Assembly: GCA_007118235.1 (NCBI GenBank)
Contig: SKRY01000032.1
Span: forward strand, 1 to 17,390
DNA from: Candidatus Hydrogenedentota bacterium
GTDB taxonomy: Bacteria; Hydrogenedentota; Hydrogenedentia; Hydrogenedentales; SLHB01
Length of the DNA: 17,390 nt
Reading direction: 5' to 3'
Below, in pieces: positions 7,271-14,067 of the stretch. The notes beneath the pieces were generated by a model. The model had not been told where the DNA came from, did no database searches, and was given only the letters and a program-made list of their open reading frames with translations. Position 1 is the first letter of the stretch. Each line of letters starts with the position of its first letter. The position numbers were made by a program, and so were the translations under genes.

Positions 7271-7351
7271 ACGGGAACGATACTTGCTCCATGAGCGTAA
7301 CCCGGGCGGCAAACCCGCCACGACGGCGGGATTGGTAAGGAGGCGGATACT

Positions 7352-9052
7352 GTGGGGACATTGTTCAGCGCATTCGATATTGCCCGGTCGGGCATGGCGG
7401 CGTCTCAGGTGCAACTGGATACCGCGGGGCATAACATCGCCAATGTGAACACGGAAGGCTTCTCCCGCCAGCGAGTGGAGTTGGAGACGCGTTCCCCGAT
7501 CAACCGCCCCTACGGCCAAATCGGCCGGGGGGTGAACCTGAGAGGGATTGAGCGGGTTCGCGACACCTTTCTCGATGCCGCCTACCGCCGGTCCGCGCCG
7601 GGGTTGGGCCAGGCCGAGCTGGAGAGCCGCTTCTACGTCCAAATCGAGGACAAGTTCCTTGAACCCGGTGAGAACGCCTTCGGCCAACGCCTCGACCAGT
7701 GGTTCCAAGTGCTGAACGACTTCGCGTCCGATGTCGACAAACTGCCGCAGCGTCAATCGGTTGTCTCGGAGGCCGAAAGCCTTACGCAGTTCATCAATCA
7801 GACCCATCGCCGCCTCGACGATCTTCGCGTGGACGCCAATGCGGAAGTGCGCAACGCCGCCGTCGAAATCAACGATTTGGCCGAGGGAATCGCCAAGCTT
7901 AACGAAAGGATCCGCCGCGTCGAAGGGGGGCGCGGGGGGGGCAACGACTTCCGCGATCAGCGAGATCTGCTCCTGGACAGACTCTCCAAGATCACGGACA
8001 TAAGCGTGAATGAGCGGGACAGCGGCGAGGTGAACGTCCTCATCGGCGAGGAAAGCCTGGTCTACGGCGACCAAGCCCGGAAAGTCGAGGCCTTTCGCCG
8101 CAGTGACTTGGATTCTCTCGGCATTCACCAAGACTTTCACCAGTTGCGCTTCACGGACACAGGAGACGGGGTCCCGCCCGGAACGGGTAAGCTCGCCGGC
8201 GCGCTTCGCATGCGGGACGAGATCTTGCCCGAGGTCATGGGGGATCTTGACTCGATCGCGCGCGGTCTCATCCAAGGCATCAACGGCGTCCATTCCCAAG
8301 GCCGGGGCTTGGAAGGCATCACGGGCGTGCTGGAAAGCGGCATTCAGGTGGAGGACCCCGGCGCTCCGCTCGCCGATCACGTCCCCTTTGACGTGATCAA
8401 TGGGTCCTTCGAGATCGCGGTGTACGGCCAGGATGGCGGCGTGGGCGCCACCACCGAGATCGCGGTGGACGCCAACGTCAGCCTGGAGGATCTCGCCGGG
8501 AGCCTCAACGCGGTGGACGGCGTGTCCGCGCAAGTCGTGGACGGCCGCCTGGCGATCGAGGCGGAGAACGACGGTTCCTTTCATTTTCTCAATGATAGCA
8601 GTAACGTGCTTGTGGCCGCCGGCTTGAATGGGCTCCTCACGGGGACCGGGGCCGGCGACATCAACGTTGATCACCGCATCGCGGTCAACCCCGCGTTACT
8701 GAGTTCGGGCTACAGCGCCGACCTTGGGGATGATGGAGACAACCGGGCGGCGCTGGACTTGGCGGATGTGGAGGAAACCCGCCTCCTGCGGAACGGTCAA
8801 GCCACGATCAGCGAGTTCTACAGCACCCTGATCGCGGAACTCGGCACGGATACGCGAAGCAGCCTGCAAACCCGCGATCTCGAACAAAGCTTCCTCGACG
8901 ACTTTCAACGGCGCCGTGAGGAGGTGTCGGGCGTCTCGCTGGACGAGGAAGTCGCCTCCTTGCTCATGTATCAGCGGGCTTTCGAGGCCTCGACTCGCGT
9001 CATGACCACCACCGACCGCATGCTGGAAGCCCTGATGGGCATCGTCCAATAG
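7352..9052 (+). CDS. flgK: flagellar hook-associated protein 1 FlgK
   Basis: 566 residues, normal for FlgK. FlgK forms the first ring of the hook-filament junction and is exported by the flagellar type III system. The N-terminal rod/hook-type helix reads FDIARSGMAASQVQLDTAGHNIANVNTEGFSRQ in essence, with the conserved GHNIANVNT at 31-39. The C-terminal helix has GVSLDEEVASLLMYQRAFEASTRV and ends TDRMLEALMGIVQ. Both termini are the D0/D1 polymerisation segments. The middle (about 330-450) is a beta-rich variable domain. The start is GTG with TAAGGAGG at 7336-7343, 8 nt upstream. A sigma-28 promoter is found at 7244-7270. flgL, flgN and csrA, the usual neighbours, are not present; the next gene is an unrelated regulator, so flgK is an isolated flagellar gene here. 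Confidence 0.96.
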   Translation: MGTLFSAFDIARSGMAASQVQLDTAGHNIANVNTEGFSRQRVELETRSPINRPYGQIGRGVNLRGIERVRDTFLDAAYRRSAPGLGQAELESRFYVQIEDKFLEPGENAFGQRLDQWFQVLNDFASDVDKLPQRQSVVSEAESLTQFINQTHRRLDDLRVDANAEVRNAAVEINDLAEGIAKLNERIRRVEGGRGGGNDFRDQRDLLLDRLSKITDISVNERDSGEVNVLIGEESLVYGDQARKVEAFRRSDLDSLGIHQDFHQLRFTDTGDGVPPGTGKLAGALRMRDEILPEVMGDLDSIARGLIQGINGVHSQGRGLEGITGVLESGIQVEDPGAPLADHVPFDVINGSFEIAVYGQDGGVGATTEIAVDANVSLEDLAGSLNAVDGVSAQVVDGRLAIEAENDGSFHFLNDSSNVLVAAGLNGLLTGTGAGDINVDHRIAVNPALLSSGYSADLGDDGDNRAALDLADVEETRLLRNGQATISEFYSTLIAELGTDTRSSLQTRDLEQSFLDDFQRRREEVSGVSLDEEVASLLMYQRAFEASTRVMTTTDRMLEALMGIVQ

Positions 9053-9097
9053 GAAGGCGGCGCCACGTGTATTCGGGGATTGCGGGCCGATGGGTTC

Positions 9098-9127
9098 TTG
9101 CAACGGGGGCGGGCGCTATGCGATAAC
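9098..9127 (+). promoter_or_regulatory. promoter-like element of duplicated unit 1
   Basis: TTGCAA (9098-9103), an 18-nt spacer and GATAAC (9122-9127), each 4 of 6 to the sigma-70 hexamers. The element and its flanks are conserved in the second unit at 11523-11552, which supports it more than its consensus match does. The rest of the flgK-regulator spacer has no other clear signal. Confidence 0.45.
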
Positions 9128-9202
9128 ATACCCCTCCGCCATGGGGATGGCGTGAGTTGGAATGGCCGCTTTGGTCATGGGCGTTGGGGGGAATGAGGAA
9201 TC

Positions 9203-10135
9203 GTGAAGCTTTCAAGCCTACTTCACCGGGAACACATATTTACTGGCCTGAAGGCCGCCACCCTTGCGGAAGCCATCGAGGAGCTGTTGAAGAACTTCGA
9301 TGAGTCCATCGGATTCGCCAGCGACACGCATGGCTCGGATACGCCCGCGTGGCGGCGTATGGCGGCGGCCGTGTTGGAGCGGGAAGAGCAATTGAGCACG
9401 GCGCTTGGGTGTGGCGTGGCCATACCCCATGCGCGCATCGCGGGCCTGAATGACTACTACGTACTGCTAGGAATCCCCCGTGAGCCCTTGGGCGATACGT
9501 GCCCCGATGGCTCCCCCATCCGCCATGTCTTCGTGATCTTGGGCAACGAGAGCAAGAACGCCTTGATGCTGCAGACCATGGCGGGCATTAGCACGTTCGC
9601 CATGGAGGAATCCAACATAGCGGCGCTGGAGCGCGCCCGCTCGGCGCGGGAGGCTTGGCAGGTCATCGAGGACAGCGGCGTCCAGGTCAAGGAAGAGTTG
9701 CGCGCCCGCGACATGATGCGAGCCCCGGTGGCGGCGGCCGCCGAGAACACGACGCTGAGCGAGTTGCTGGATCTCTTCTTTGAACATGAGGTGCGCGTAA
9801 TCCCCGTGCTTAAGGGGGACGGCGGGATAGCCGGGGCCGTCACCTCGCTCGAAATCCTCCAGGCCGGTTTCCCCGAATACATGCATCACTTCGCCAATAT
9901 CGATTTTCTGGATGAACACGAGGCCTTCACCCGTTTCCTCCAGCAAGAGAGCACATTACGCGCGCGTGACTTCATGAATACGAAACCCCTGGTGTTCAAT
10001 GAGGCGACTCCGCTCATCCAAATCGTGTTCCGGATGAATCGCGACCGGACATGGTTCGCCTTTATTCAGCATCAGGGCCAGCTCACCGGCGTTATCGACC
10101 GCCACGACATCCTCATCCGCCTTCTGCGGCTCTAA
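9203..10135 (+). CDS. PTS EIIA (Ntr/fructose-type) domain fused to a CBS pair, likely regulator of the adjacent transporter
   Basis: 310 residues, soluble. Residues 1-160 are an EIIA type-2 domain: the opening LSSLLHREHIF, the ALGCGVAIPHARI block with the phosphorylatable His76, and the hydrophobic VFVILG strand near 110. Residues 168-222 and 253-310 form a CBS pair (ARDMMRAPV...VIPVLKGDGGIAGAVTSLEIL and ARDFMNTKPLVF...GQLTGVIDRHDIL), which usually binds adenine nucleotides. No EIIB or EIIC is near, so it is not a sugar-uptake enzyme. Like EIIA-Ntr it probably signals through phosphorylation state. It is 13 nt ahead of an ion-transporter-family gene and its broken twin precedes the second transporter, so control of the transporter is the likely role (inference). 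The GTG start has GAGGAAT just upstream and aligns with the repeat copy. Confidence 0.88.
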   Translation: MKLSSLLHREHIFTGLKAATLAEAIEELLKNFDESIGFASDTHGSDTPAWRRMAAAVLEREEQLSTALGCGVAIPHARIAGLNDYYVLLGIPREPLGDTCPDGSPIRHVFVILGNESKNALMLQTMAGISTFAMEESNIAALERARSAREAWQVIEDSGVQVKEELRARDMMRAPVAAAAENTTLSELLDLFFEHEVRVIPVLKGDGGIAGAVTSLEILQAGFPEYMHHFANIDFLDEHEAFTRFLQQESTLRARDFMNTKPLVFNEATPLIQIVFRMNRDRTWFAFIQHQGQLTGVIDRHDILIRLLRL

Positions 10136-10148
10136 CGGGAACACTGCA

Positions 10149-11447
10149 ATGGAATTAACTGCTGTTCTGGCCGCAGCTATTTTTCTTGTTACCTTCGCGG
10201 TCATTCTCACCGACAAGGTTCACAAGACGGTTATCGTCCTTTGTGGCGGGGCCGCCATGATTCTGCTTGGGGTCGTCTCCCAGGAGGATGCGTTCGCGCG
10301 CGTGGATCTCAGCGTGATCCTCCTATTGGCTGGAATGATGATCATCGTTCACTTCTTGGCCGAAAGCGGGCTATTTAGCTATCTCGCCATACGCATTACC
10401 CAGGTAGCCAAGGGGCATCCGATCCCGCTCATGATGCTCTTGTGCTTTATGACCGCGGGATCCGCCGCCCTCGTGGATAAAGTGACCACGGTGCTTCTCA
10501 TGGCTCCAATCATTCTTCTTATCACGGATCGCCTTGAAGTCCCTCCAATCCCCTTCCTTCTGCTGACGGTGTTCTCCTCCAATATTGGGGGCGCCGCTAC
10601 ACTCATCGGCGCCCCTTCCAACGTGCTCATCGGCAGCGCCGGCGATCTTAGTTTTAATGAGTTTGTCGCTCATTTGGCGCCCATCTCGCTTGTTTGCACG
10701 GTGATGGTGGCCATGTACGGGGTCTATCTCATCCGGCATAGTTCCTTTGTCGCCTCGGATGTGCGGGCCCGCGTTATGGGACTCAATGCCCGGGGGGCCA
10801 TCCGCGACAAACGGTTGCTGGTCAAGTCGCTGTGCGTGCTGGGGATGGTTCTACTGGCCTTCACCTTGCACGACGCCCTGGGCTTCGAACCCGCGAGCGC
10901 GGCGCTGGGGGGAGCGGCCGTGCTGCTCCTTATCGCGAGATCCGAGCCAGGGGAAGCCTTTCATTCGATCGAATGGCTCACCCTGTTTTTCTTTATTGGC
11001 CTGTTCATGTTGGTGGCGGGGCTTGCGGAAACAGGCATTCTTGAAGCCATCGCCATGGCGGGCTTACGCGTGAGCGGCGACAATCTGATGATCGCTTCTC
11101 TTATGCTGATGTGGGGCGCCGCCCTCGCCTCGGCCTTCATGGGCAACATCCCCATCACGACCGCTTTGATTCCGGTGGTGACCACGGCCATACCTCGTAT
11201 CACGGAGGCGGGCCCCCATAGCGAACCGGTTGTTGAAATGGCCCTGTGGTGGTCGCTTGCCTTGGGCGCCTGTTTTGGCGGGAACGCCACAATTTTCGCG
11301 TCCCCCGCCAACCTGGTGGTCACCGACATCGCCCGGAGCAACCGGCAACCCATTTCCTTTGGCGCCCACCTGCGCGCCAGTTGGCCCATAACGATCGGCT
11401 CTCTGCTCCTGGCCAGTCTTTACGTCGCCTGGCGGTACGTTGTTTAA
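10149..11447 (+). CDS. ArsB/NhaD (ion transporter superfamily) permease, copy 1, with altered signature residues
   Basis: This 432-residue inner-membrane protein has about eleven hydrophobic segments in two similar halves. It belongs to the ArsB/NhaD/CitM group: TDKVHKT near the start, GMMIIVHF (62-69), a VTTVLLMAPI block (112-121), SNIGGAATLIG (144-154) and LGACFGGNATIFA (372-384). Members move anions or exchange Na+ for H+; the substrate cannot be read here. Three substitutions hit the signature blocks: residue 111 is Lys where copy 2 and the family have Asn (DNVTT), and GDPPN has become GAPSN (residues 154-158; A155, S157). These positions lie in the predicted re-entrant substrate region, so copy 1 may have changed or lost transport. 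The frame is intact and the length equals copy 2, which argues for maintained function. It is co-transcribed with the EIIA-CBS gene. Confidence 0.88.
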   Translation: MELTAVLAAAIFLVTFAVILTDKVHKTVIVLCGGAAMILLGVVSQEDAFARVDLSVILLLAGMMIIVHFLAESGLFSYLAIRITQVAKGHPIPLMMLLCFMTAGSAALVDKVTTVLLMAPIILLITDRLEVPPIPFLLLTVFSSNIGGAATLIGAPSNVLIGSAGDLSFNEFVAHLAPISLVCTVMVAMYGVYLIRHSSFVASDVRARVMGLNARGAIRDKRLLVKSLCVLGMVLLAFTLHDALGFEPASAALGGAAVLLLIARSEPGEAFHSIEWLTLFFFIGLFMLVAGLAETGILEAIAMAGLRVSGDNLMIASLMLMWGAALASAFMGNIPITTALIPVVTTAIPRITEAGPHSEPVVEMALWWSLALGACFGGNATIFASPANLVVTDIARSNRQPISFGAHLRASWPITIGSLLLASLYVAWRYVV

Positions 11448-11629
11448 GGGTGGCTCCGGGCGCAAACAGGCGCCACATGGCAAGTCAGGCTCGGACGGGG
11501 CGATTGGGGGGGCGCTGGCTTTTTGCAAGGGGGACGGGCGCTGTGCGATACTACGTTTCTTCGCCAAGGGGATGACGTGAGTTCGAATGGCTGCTTCCGT
11601 GGGTGGCGGAAGCGGCCTCATGGGGCGCC
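11448..11629 (+). other. spacer between the duplicated units
   Basis: This 182-nt stretch separates copy 1 of the transporter from the regulator remnant. From about 11522 it aligns with the leader of unit 1 (gcaaggggg...cgggcgct.tgcgata, then gggatg.cgtgagtt.gaatgg). The first 70 nt show only scattered similarity to the region after flgK. No gene is seen. Confidence 0.6.
11523..11552 (+). promoter_or_regulatory. promoter-like element of duplicated unit 2
   Basis: TTGCAA (11523-11528), an 18-nt spacer, then GATACT (11547-11552, 5 of 6 to TATAAT if the first base is ignored). It is the homologue of 9098-9127 with the same spacing. Its -10 has stayed promoter-like although the gene after it is broken, which is expected if it still drives the second transporter. 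Confidence 0.45.
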
Positions 11630-12015
11630 GTCAAGCTTTCACGTATACTTCACCGGGGGCATGTCTTTTCCGGTCTGAAGTCCACCACTCTTCCGGAAGC
11701 CATCGAACCTGAGTTCAAGGTGCAAGCGCATCACGTGCTTGCTTGCAGGCGCTTGGCGGCGGGCGTGTTGGAGCGGGAAAAATAAGTAAGCATGGCGCTT
11801 GGGCGCGGGGTGGCCACACCCCATGCGCGCATCGCGGCTTTGAACGGCTACTACGCGCTTCTCGGAATTCCCCGCGAACCTTTGCGCGAAACGTGCTGGG
11901 AATCGCATTCCAGACGAATCGCAACCGTACATGGTTCGCCTTTTCTCAGGAGCGCGGCAAGCTCACCGGGATTATCGGCCGCCACGATATCCTCATCCGC
12001 CTTCTGCGGCTTCAA
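11630..12015 (+). pseudogene. remnant of the EIIA-CBS regulator, second copy
   Basis: Aligned to the intact gene at 9203-10135, this 386-nt stretch shows five lesions. The GTG start is GTC (11630-11632). About 33 nt are missing after the AIE codons in the EIIA domain. An in-frame TAA follows LEREK where the intact copy has LEREEQ (near 11783). About 514 nt are lost between positions matching 9502 and 10021, removing the end of EIIA and nearly all of the CBS pair and shifting the frame. The TAA stop has become CAA (12013-12015). Still readable are KLSRILHRGHVFSGLK, GVATPHARIA with the phosphorylation-site histidine, and, in another frame, NRTWFAF and GRHDILIRLLRL from the last CBS. Separate in-frame pieces cannot make the regulator. 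Confidence 0.93.
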
Positions 12016-12028
12016 AGGAAACGCTGCA

Positions 12029-13327
12029 ATGGAATCCACCGCCATCCTCGCCATTGCCATCTTCGTTGTGACCTTCGGCGGGGTCGTGACCGAGAAAGTA
12101 AACAAGACCATCGTGGTGCTTGGGGGCGGCACGGCGATGGTGCTTTTGGGCGTCACATCCCAAGACAAGGCGTTCGCGAGCGTTGATCTGGGCGTCATCT
12201 TTCTGTTGACCGGGATGATGATCATTGTCCACTTCTTGGCCGAAAGCGGCTTTTTCGGCTACGTCGCCATCCGCATCGCCCAGCTCGCCAAGGGCCGGCC
12301 CATCCCCCTCATGGTCTTCCTCTGCGCGGTCACGGGCGGATTGTCCGCGCTGGTGGATAACGTGACCACGGTGCTGCTCATGGCGCCGATCATCCTGCTT
12401 ATCACGGACCGTCTCGAGATTCCTTCCTCGCCGTTCCTGCTGCTGACGGTGTTCTCCTCCAATATTGGCGGCGCCGCCACGCTTATTGGCGACCCGCCCA
12501 ATATCCTCATTGGCAGCGCCGCCGGTCTCAGCTTCAACGCCTTTCTGGTCCATTTGGCGCCTATAGCACTTGTGTGTATGGTGGCCGTGGCCGGGTACGG
12601 CGTCTATCTCATCCGTGGGCACTCCTTCGTCTCCTCGGATGTGCGGGCCCGCGTGATGGAACTCAACGCCCGCGGCGCCATTCGGGACATGCGGCTGTTG
12701 GTGAAGACGCTAAGCGTGCTGGCGGGGGTCCTCTTGGCCTTCACCCTGCACGACGCCCTGGGCTTCGAGCCCGCGAGCGTGGCGTTGGCGGGAGCGGCCG
12801 TGCTGCTGTTCGTCGCCAAGGCCGACCCCGAAAGCGCGTTCAAGTCGGTCGAATGGCCCACCCTGTTCTTTTTTGTGGGGTTGTTCATGTTGGTGGCGGG
12901 GCTTGCGGAAACGGGCATTCTGGAGTCCATCGCCATGGCGGGGCTGCGCGTGAGTGGAGACAATCTCTTGGTCGCTTCCCTCATGCTCTTGTGGGGCGCC
13001 GCGCTCGCCTCGGCCCTCATGGGCAACATCCCCATCACGACGGCCCTTATCCCCGTGGTGCTCGCCTCCATTCCCCGTATCGCCGAGGCGGGCCCCCACG
13101 GCGAACCGGCTGTCGAAATGGCCCTGTGGTGGTCGCTTGCCTTGGGCGCCTGTTTTGGCGGTAACGCCACGATTTTTGCTTCCCCCGCCAACCTTGTGGC
13201 CGTCGATATCGCCCGAAACAATCGGCAGCCCATTTCTTTTGGGACTCACCTGCGCGCCAGTTGGCCCATAACGATCGGCTCCCTCTTCCTCGCCAGCCTC
13301 TACGTCGCGTGGCGGTACGCCCTTTAG
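12029..13327 (+). CDS. ArsB/NhaD (ion transporter superfamily) permease, copy 2, canonical N-half signatures
   Basis: 432 residues from ATG at 12029, the start homologous to copy 1 (MESTAIL against MELTAVL). The frame is open back to 11792, so a 511-residue reading with 79 extra residues from the regulator remnant is possible. The homologous start is far more likely for a membrane protein of this family. Signature blocks are canonical: TEKVNKT, GMMIIVHF, DNVTTVLL (110-117), SNIGGAATLIGDPPN (144-158) and GSAAGLSFN. The C-terminal half has MGNIPITTALIP (331-342) where I would expect a DN-IP motif; copy 1 shares this. There are about eleven transmembrane segments in two halves. The substrate is unknown, with Na+/H+, arsenite or organic anions all precedented. 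About 341 of 432 residues match copy 1 in an ungapped alignment. Confidence 0.9.
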   Translation: MESTAILAIAIFVVTFGGVVTEKVNKTIVVLGGGTAMVLLGVTSQDKAFASVDLGVIFLLTGMMIIVHFLAESGFFGYVAIRIAQLAKGRPIPLMVFLCAVTGGLSALVDNVTTVLLMAPIILLITDRLEIPSSPFLLLTVFSSNIGGAATLIGDPPNILIGSAAGLSFNAFLVHLAPIALVCMVAVAGYGVYLIRGHSFVSSDVRARVMELNARGAIRDMRLLVKTLSVLAGVLLAFTLHDALGFEPASVALAGAAVLLFVAKADPESAFKSVEWPTLFFFVGLFMLVAGLAETGILESIAMAGLRVSGDNLLVASLMLLWGAALASALMGNIPITTALIPVVLASIPRIAEAGPHGEPAVEMALWWSLALGACFGGNATIFASPANLVAVDIARNNRQPISFGTHLRASWPITIGSLFLASLYVAWRYAL

Positions 13328-13333
13328 GACTAC

Positions 13334-13363
13334 TTGCGGCGGCGCGGGCTCGTGCGTTATATT
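13334..13363 (+). promoter_or_regulatory. promoter for the arginine decarboxylase-agmatinase operon
   Basis: TTGCGG (13334-13339), an 18-nt GC-rich spacer and TATATT (13358-13363, 5 of 6 to TATAAT). The architecture resembles the elements at 9098 and 11523. The leader to the ATG at 13495 would be about 125 nt. Confidence 0.5.
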
Positions 13364-13494
13364 TAGGACAACCTTCCGAGTACATGGCGGCTCGCGCACC
13401 GTCCCAATCGCGAATAACGTGCTGATTGGTCTTTCCCGGCGATTACACCGCCAGCATCACCCCGGATATCAACCGTTGGAGTCTACGTACAACG

Positions 13495-14052
13495 ATGAGC
13501 AGCACCATGATCCCCAGCAAGGCGTTTTTTGTTCAAGGGGTTGGCGTACACCGTGACAAGTTGGCGTCCTTCGAGCGCGCCTTGCGTGACGCCAAGATCG
13601 AGAAGTACAACCTGGTCTACGTTTCCAGCATTTTTCCTCCGAACTGCAAGCAGATTTCCACGGAGGAAGGACTGAAGCTTCTCAAGCCGGGCCAGCTTGT
13701 GTATTGCGTGATGTCGCGTAATGAAACCAATGAACCCAACCGGCTCATATCGGCCGCGGTGGGGTTGGCCATGCCCAATCGCGAGGAGCACTACGGCTAC
13801 ATCTCCGAGCACCACGCCTTCGGAGAACGGGAGGAAGTATCGGGCGAATACGCCGAGGACCTGGCGGCGACCATGTTGGCGACTACCTTGGGGGTCGAGT
13901 TTGATCCCGACCAGGCCTGGGACGAGCGTAAACAGATTTACCAAGCCAGCGGCCATATCTTCAAGACACACAACCTCACCCAGTCCGCCGTGGGGCACAA
14001 GGACGGATTGTGGACGACCGTGATCGCGGCGGCGGTATTCGTGCTCGACTAA
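13495..14052 (+). CDS. pyruvoyl-dependent arginine decarboxylase
   Basis: This 185-residue proenzyme of the PvlArgDC family converts arginine to agmatine and CO2 using a pyruvoyl group rather than PLP. The self-cleavage site is the Ser44-Ser45 pair in YVSSIFPP; the second serine becomes the pyruvoyl group of the alpha chain. Other family blocks are FFVQGVGVHRDKLASFE, ALRDA.IEKYNL, CVMSRNETNEPNRLISAA, YGYISEHHAFGE and EYAEDLAATMLATTLG. The start is ATG at 13495 with GGAG 13 nt upstream. The TTG at 13426 gives an unconserved extension and ATG 13507 has no ribosome binding site of its own. The agmatinase gene follows after 15 nt, making a two-step putrescine route. This enzyme class is commonest in archaea and scattered bacteria. 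Confidence 0.93.
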   Translation: MSSTMIPSKAFFVQGVGVHRDKLASFERALRDAKIEKYNLVYVSSIFPPNCKQISTEEGLKLLKPGQLVYCVMSRNETNEPNRLISAAVGLAMPNREEHYGYISEHHAFGEREEVSGEYAEDLAATMLATTLGVEFDPDQAWDERKQIYQASGHIFKTHNLTQSAVGHKDGLWTTVIAAAVFVLD

Positions 14053-14067
14053 GATACAGGAGGCGTT

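Larger units (their letters stand above)
6853..7351. other. divergent intergenic region between the M23 operon and flgK
   Basis: This is about 500 nt without a convincing gene. It holds the promoter of the leftward peptidase operon, the sigma-28 promoter of rightward flgK and several hairpins. These are GGGAAC...GTTCCC (6887-6892 with 6908-6913), the 8-bp stem at 6977-7002 and the near-perfect palindrome GCCCCGCT/AGCGGGGC at 7193-7210. The last lies upstream of the flgK promoter. The open frames across 7107-7448 run into flgK in the wrong phase and look like chance. Confidence 0.6.
9098..11447 (+). repeat. tandem duplication, unit 1 (regulator plus transporter)
   Basis: This unit runs from the promoter-like TTGCAA element through the EIIA-CBS gene and the ArsB/NhaD gene. 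The same order recurs directly downstream at 11523-13327. Leader, regulator, the 13-nt intergenic gap (cgggaacactgca against aggaaacgctgca) and transporter are all alignable. The exact left edge is uncertain and may start some tens of bases earlier. Confidence 0.9.
11523..13327 (+). repeat. tandem duplication, unit 2 (broken regulator plus intact transporter)
   Basis: This is the second copy of the module at 9098-11447. It is about 545 bp shorter because of deletions confined to the regulator. Transporter copies match codon for codon in length (1299 nt each) and are about 79% identical in protein. That divergence shows the duplication is old, not an assembly artefact. Confidence 0.9.

Noticed and set aside
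7107..7448. 113-codon plus-strand frame upstream of and overlapping flgK
   Set aside because: It contains the sigma-28 promoter, overlaps flgK in another phase and has no ribosome binding site, so it is probably untranslated leader.
7172..8674. 500-codon open frame on the minus strand
   Set aside because: It lies fully antisense to flgK, whose both conserved termini and sigma-28 promoter are clear. The translation shows no recognisable domain; long antisense frames are expected at this GC content.
11743..12186. 147-codon frame containing CBS-like sequence
   Set aside because: It is the shifted-frame part of the regulator pseudogene running on into the transporter gene in the wrong phase, not a gene.
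9098..13327. Possibility that the tandem copies are an assembly error
   Set aside because: The copies differ at about a fifth of transporter residues and carry different lesions, so they are distinct, diverged sequences.
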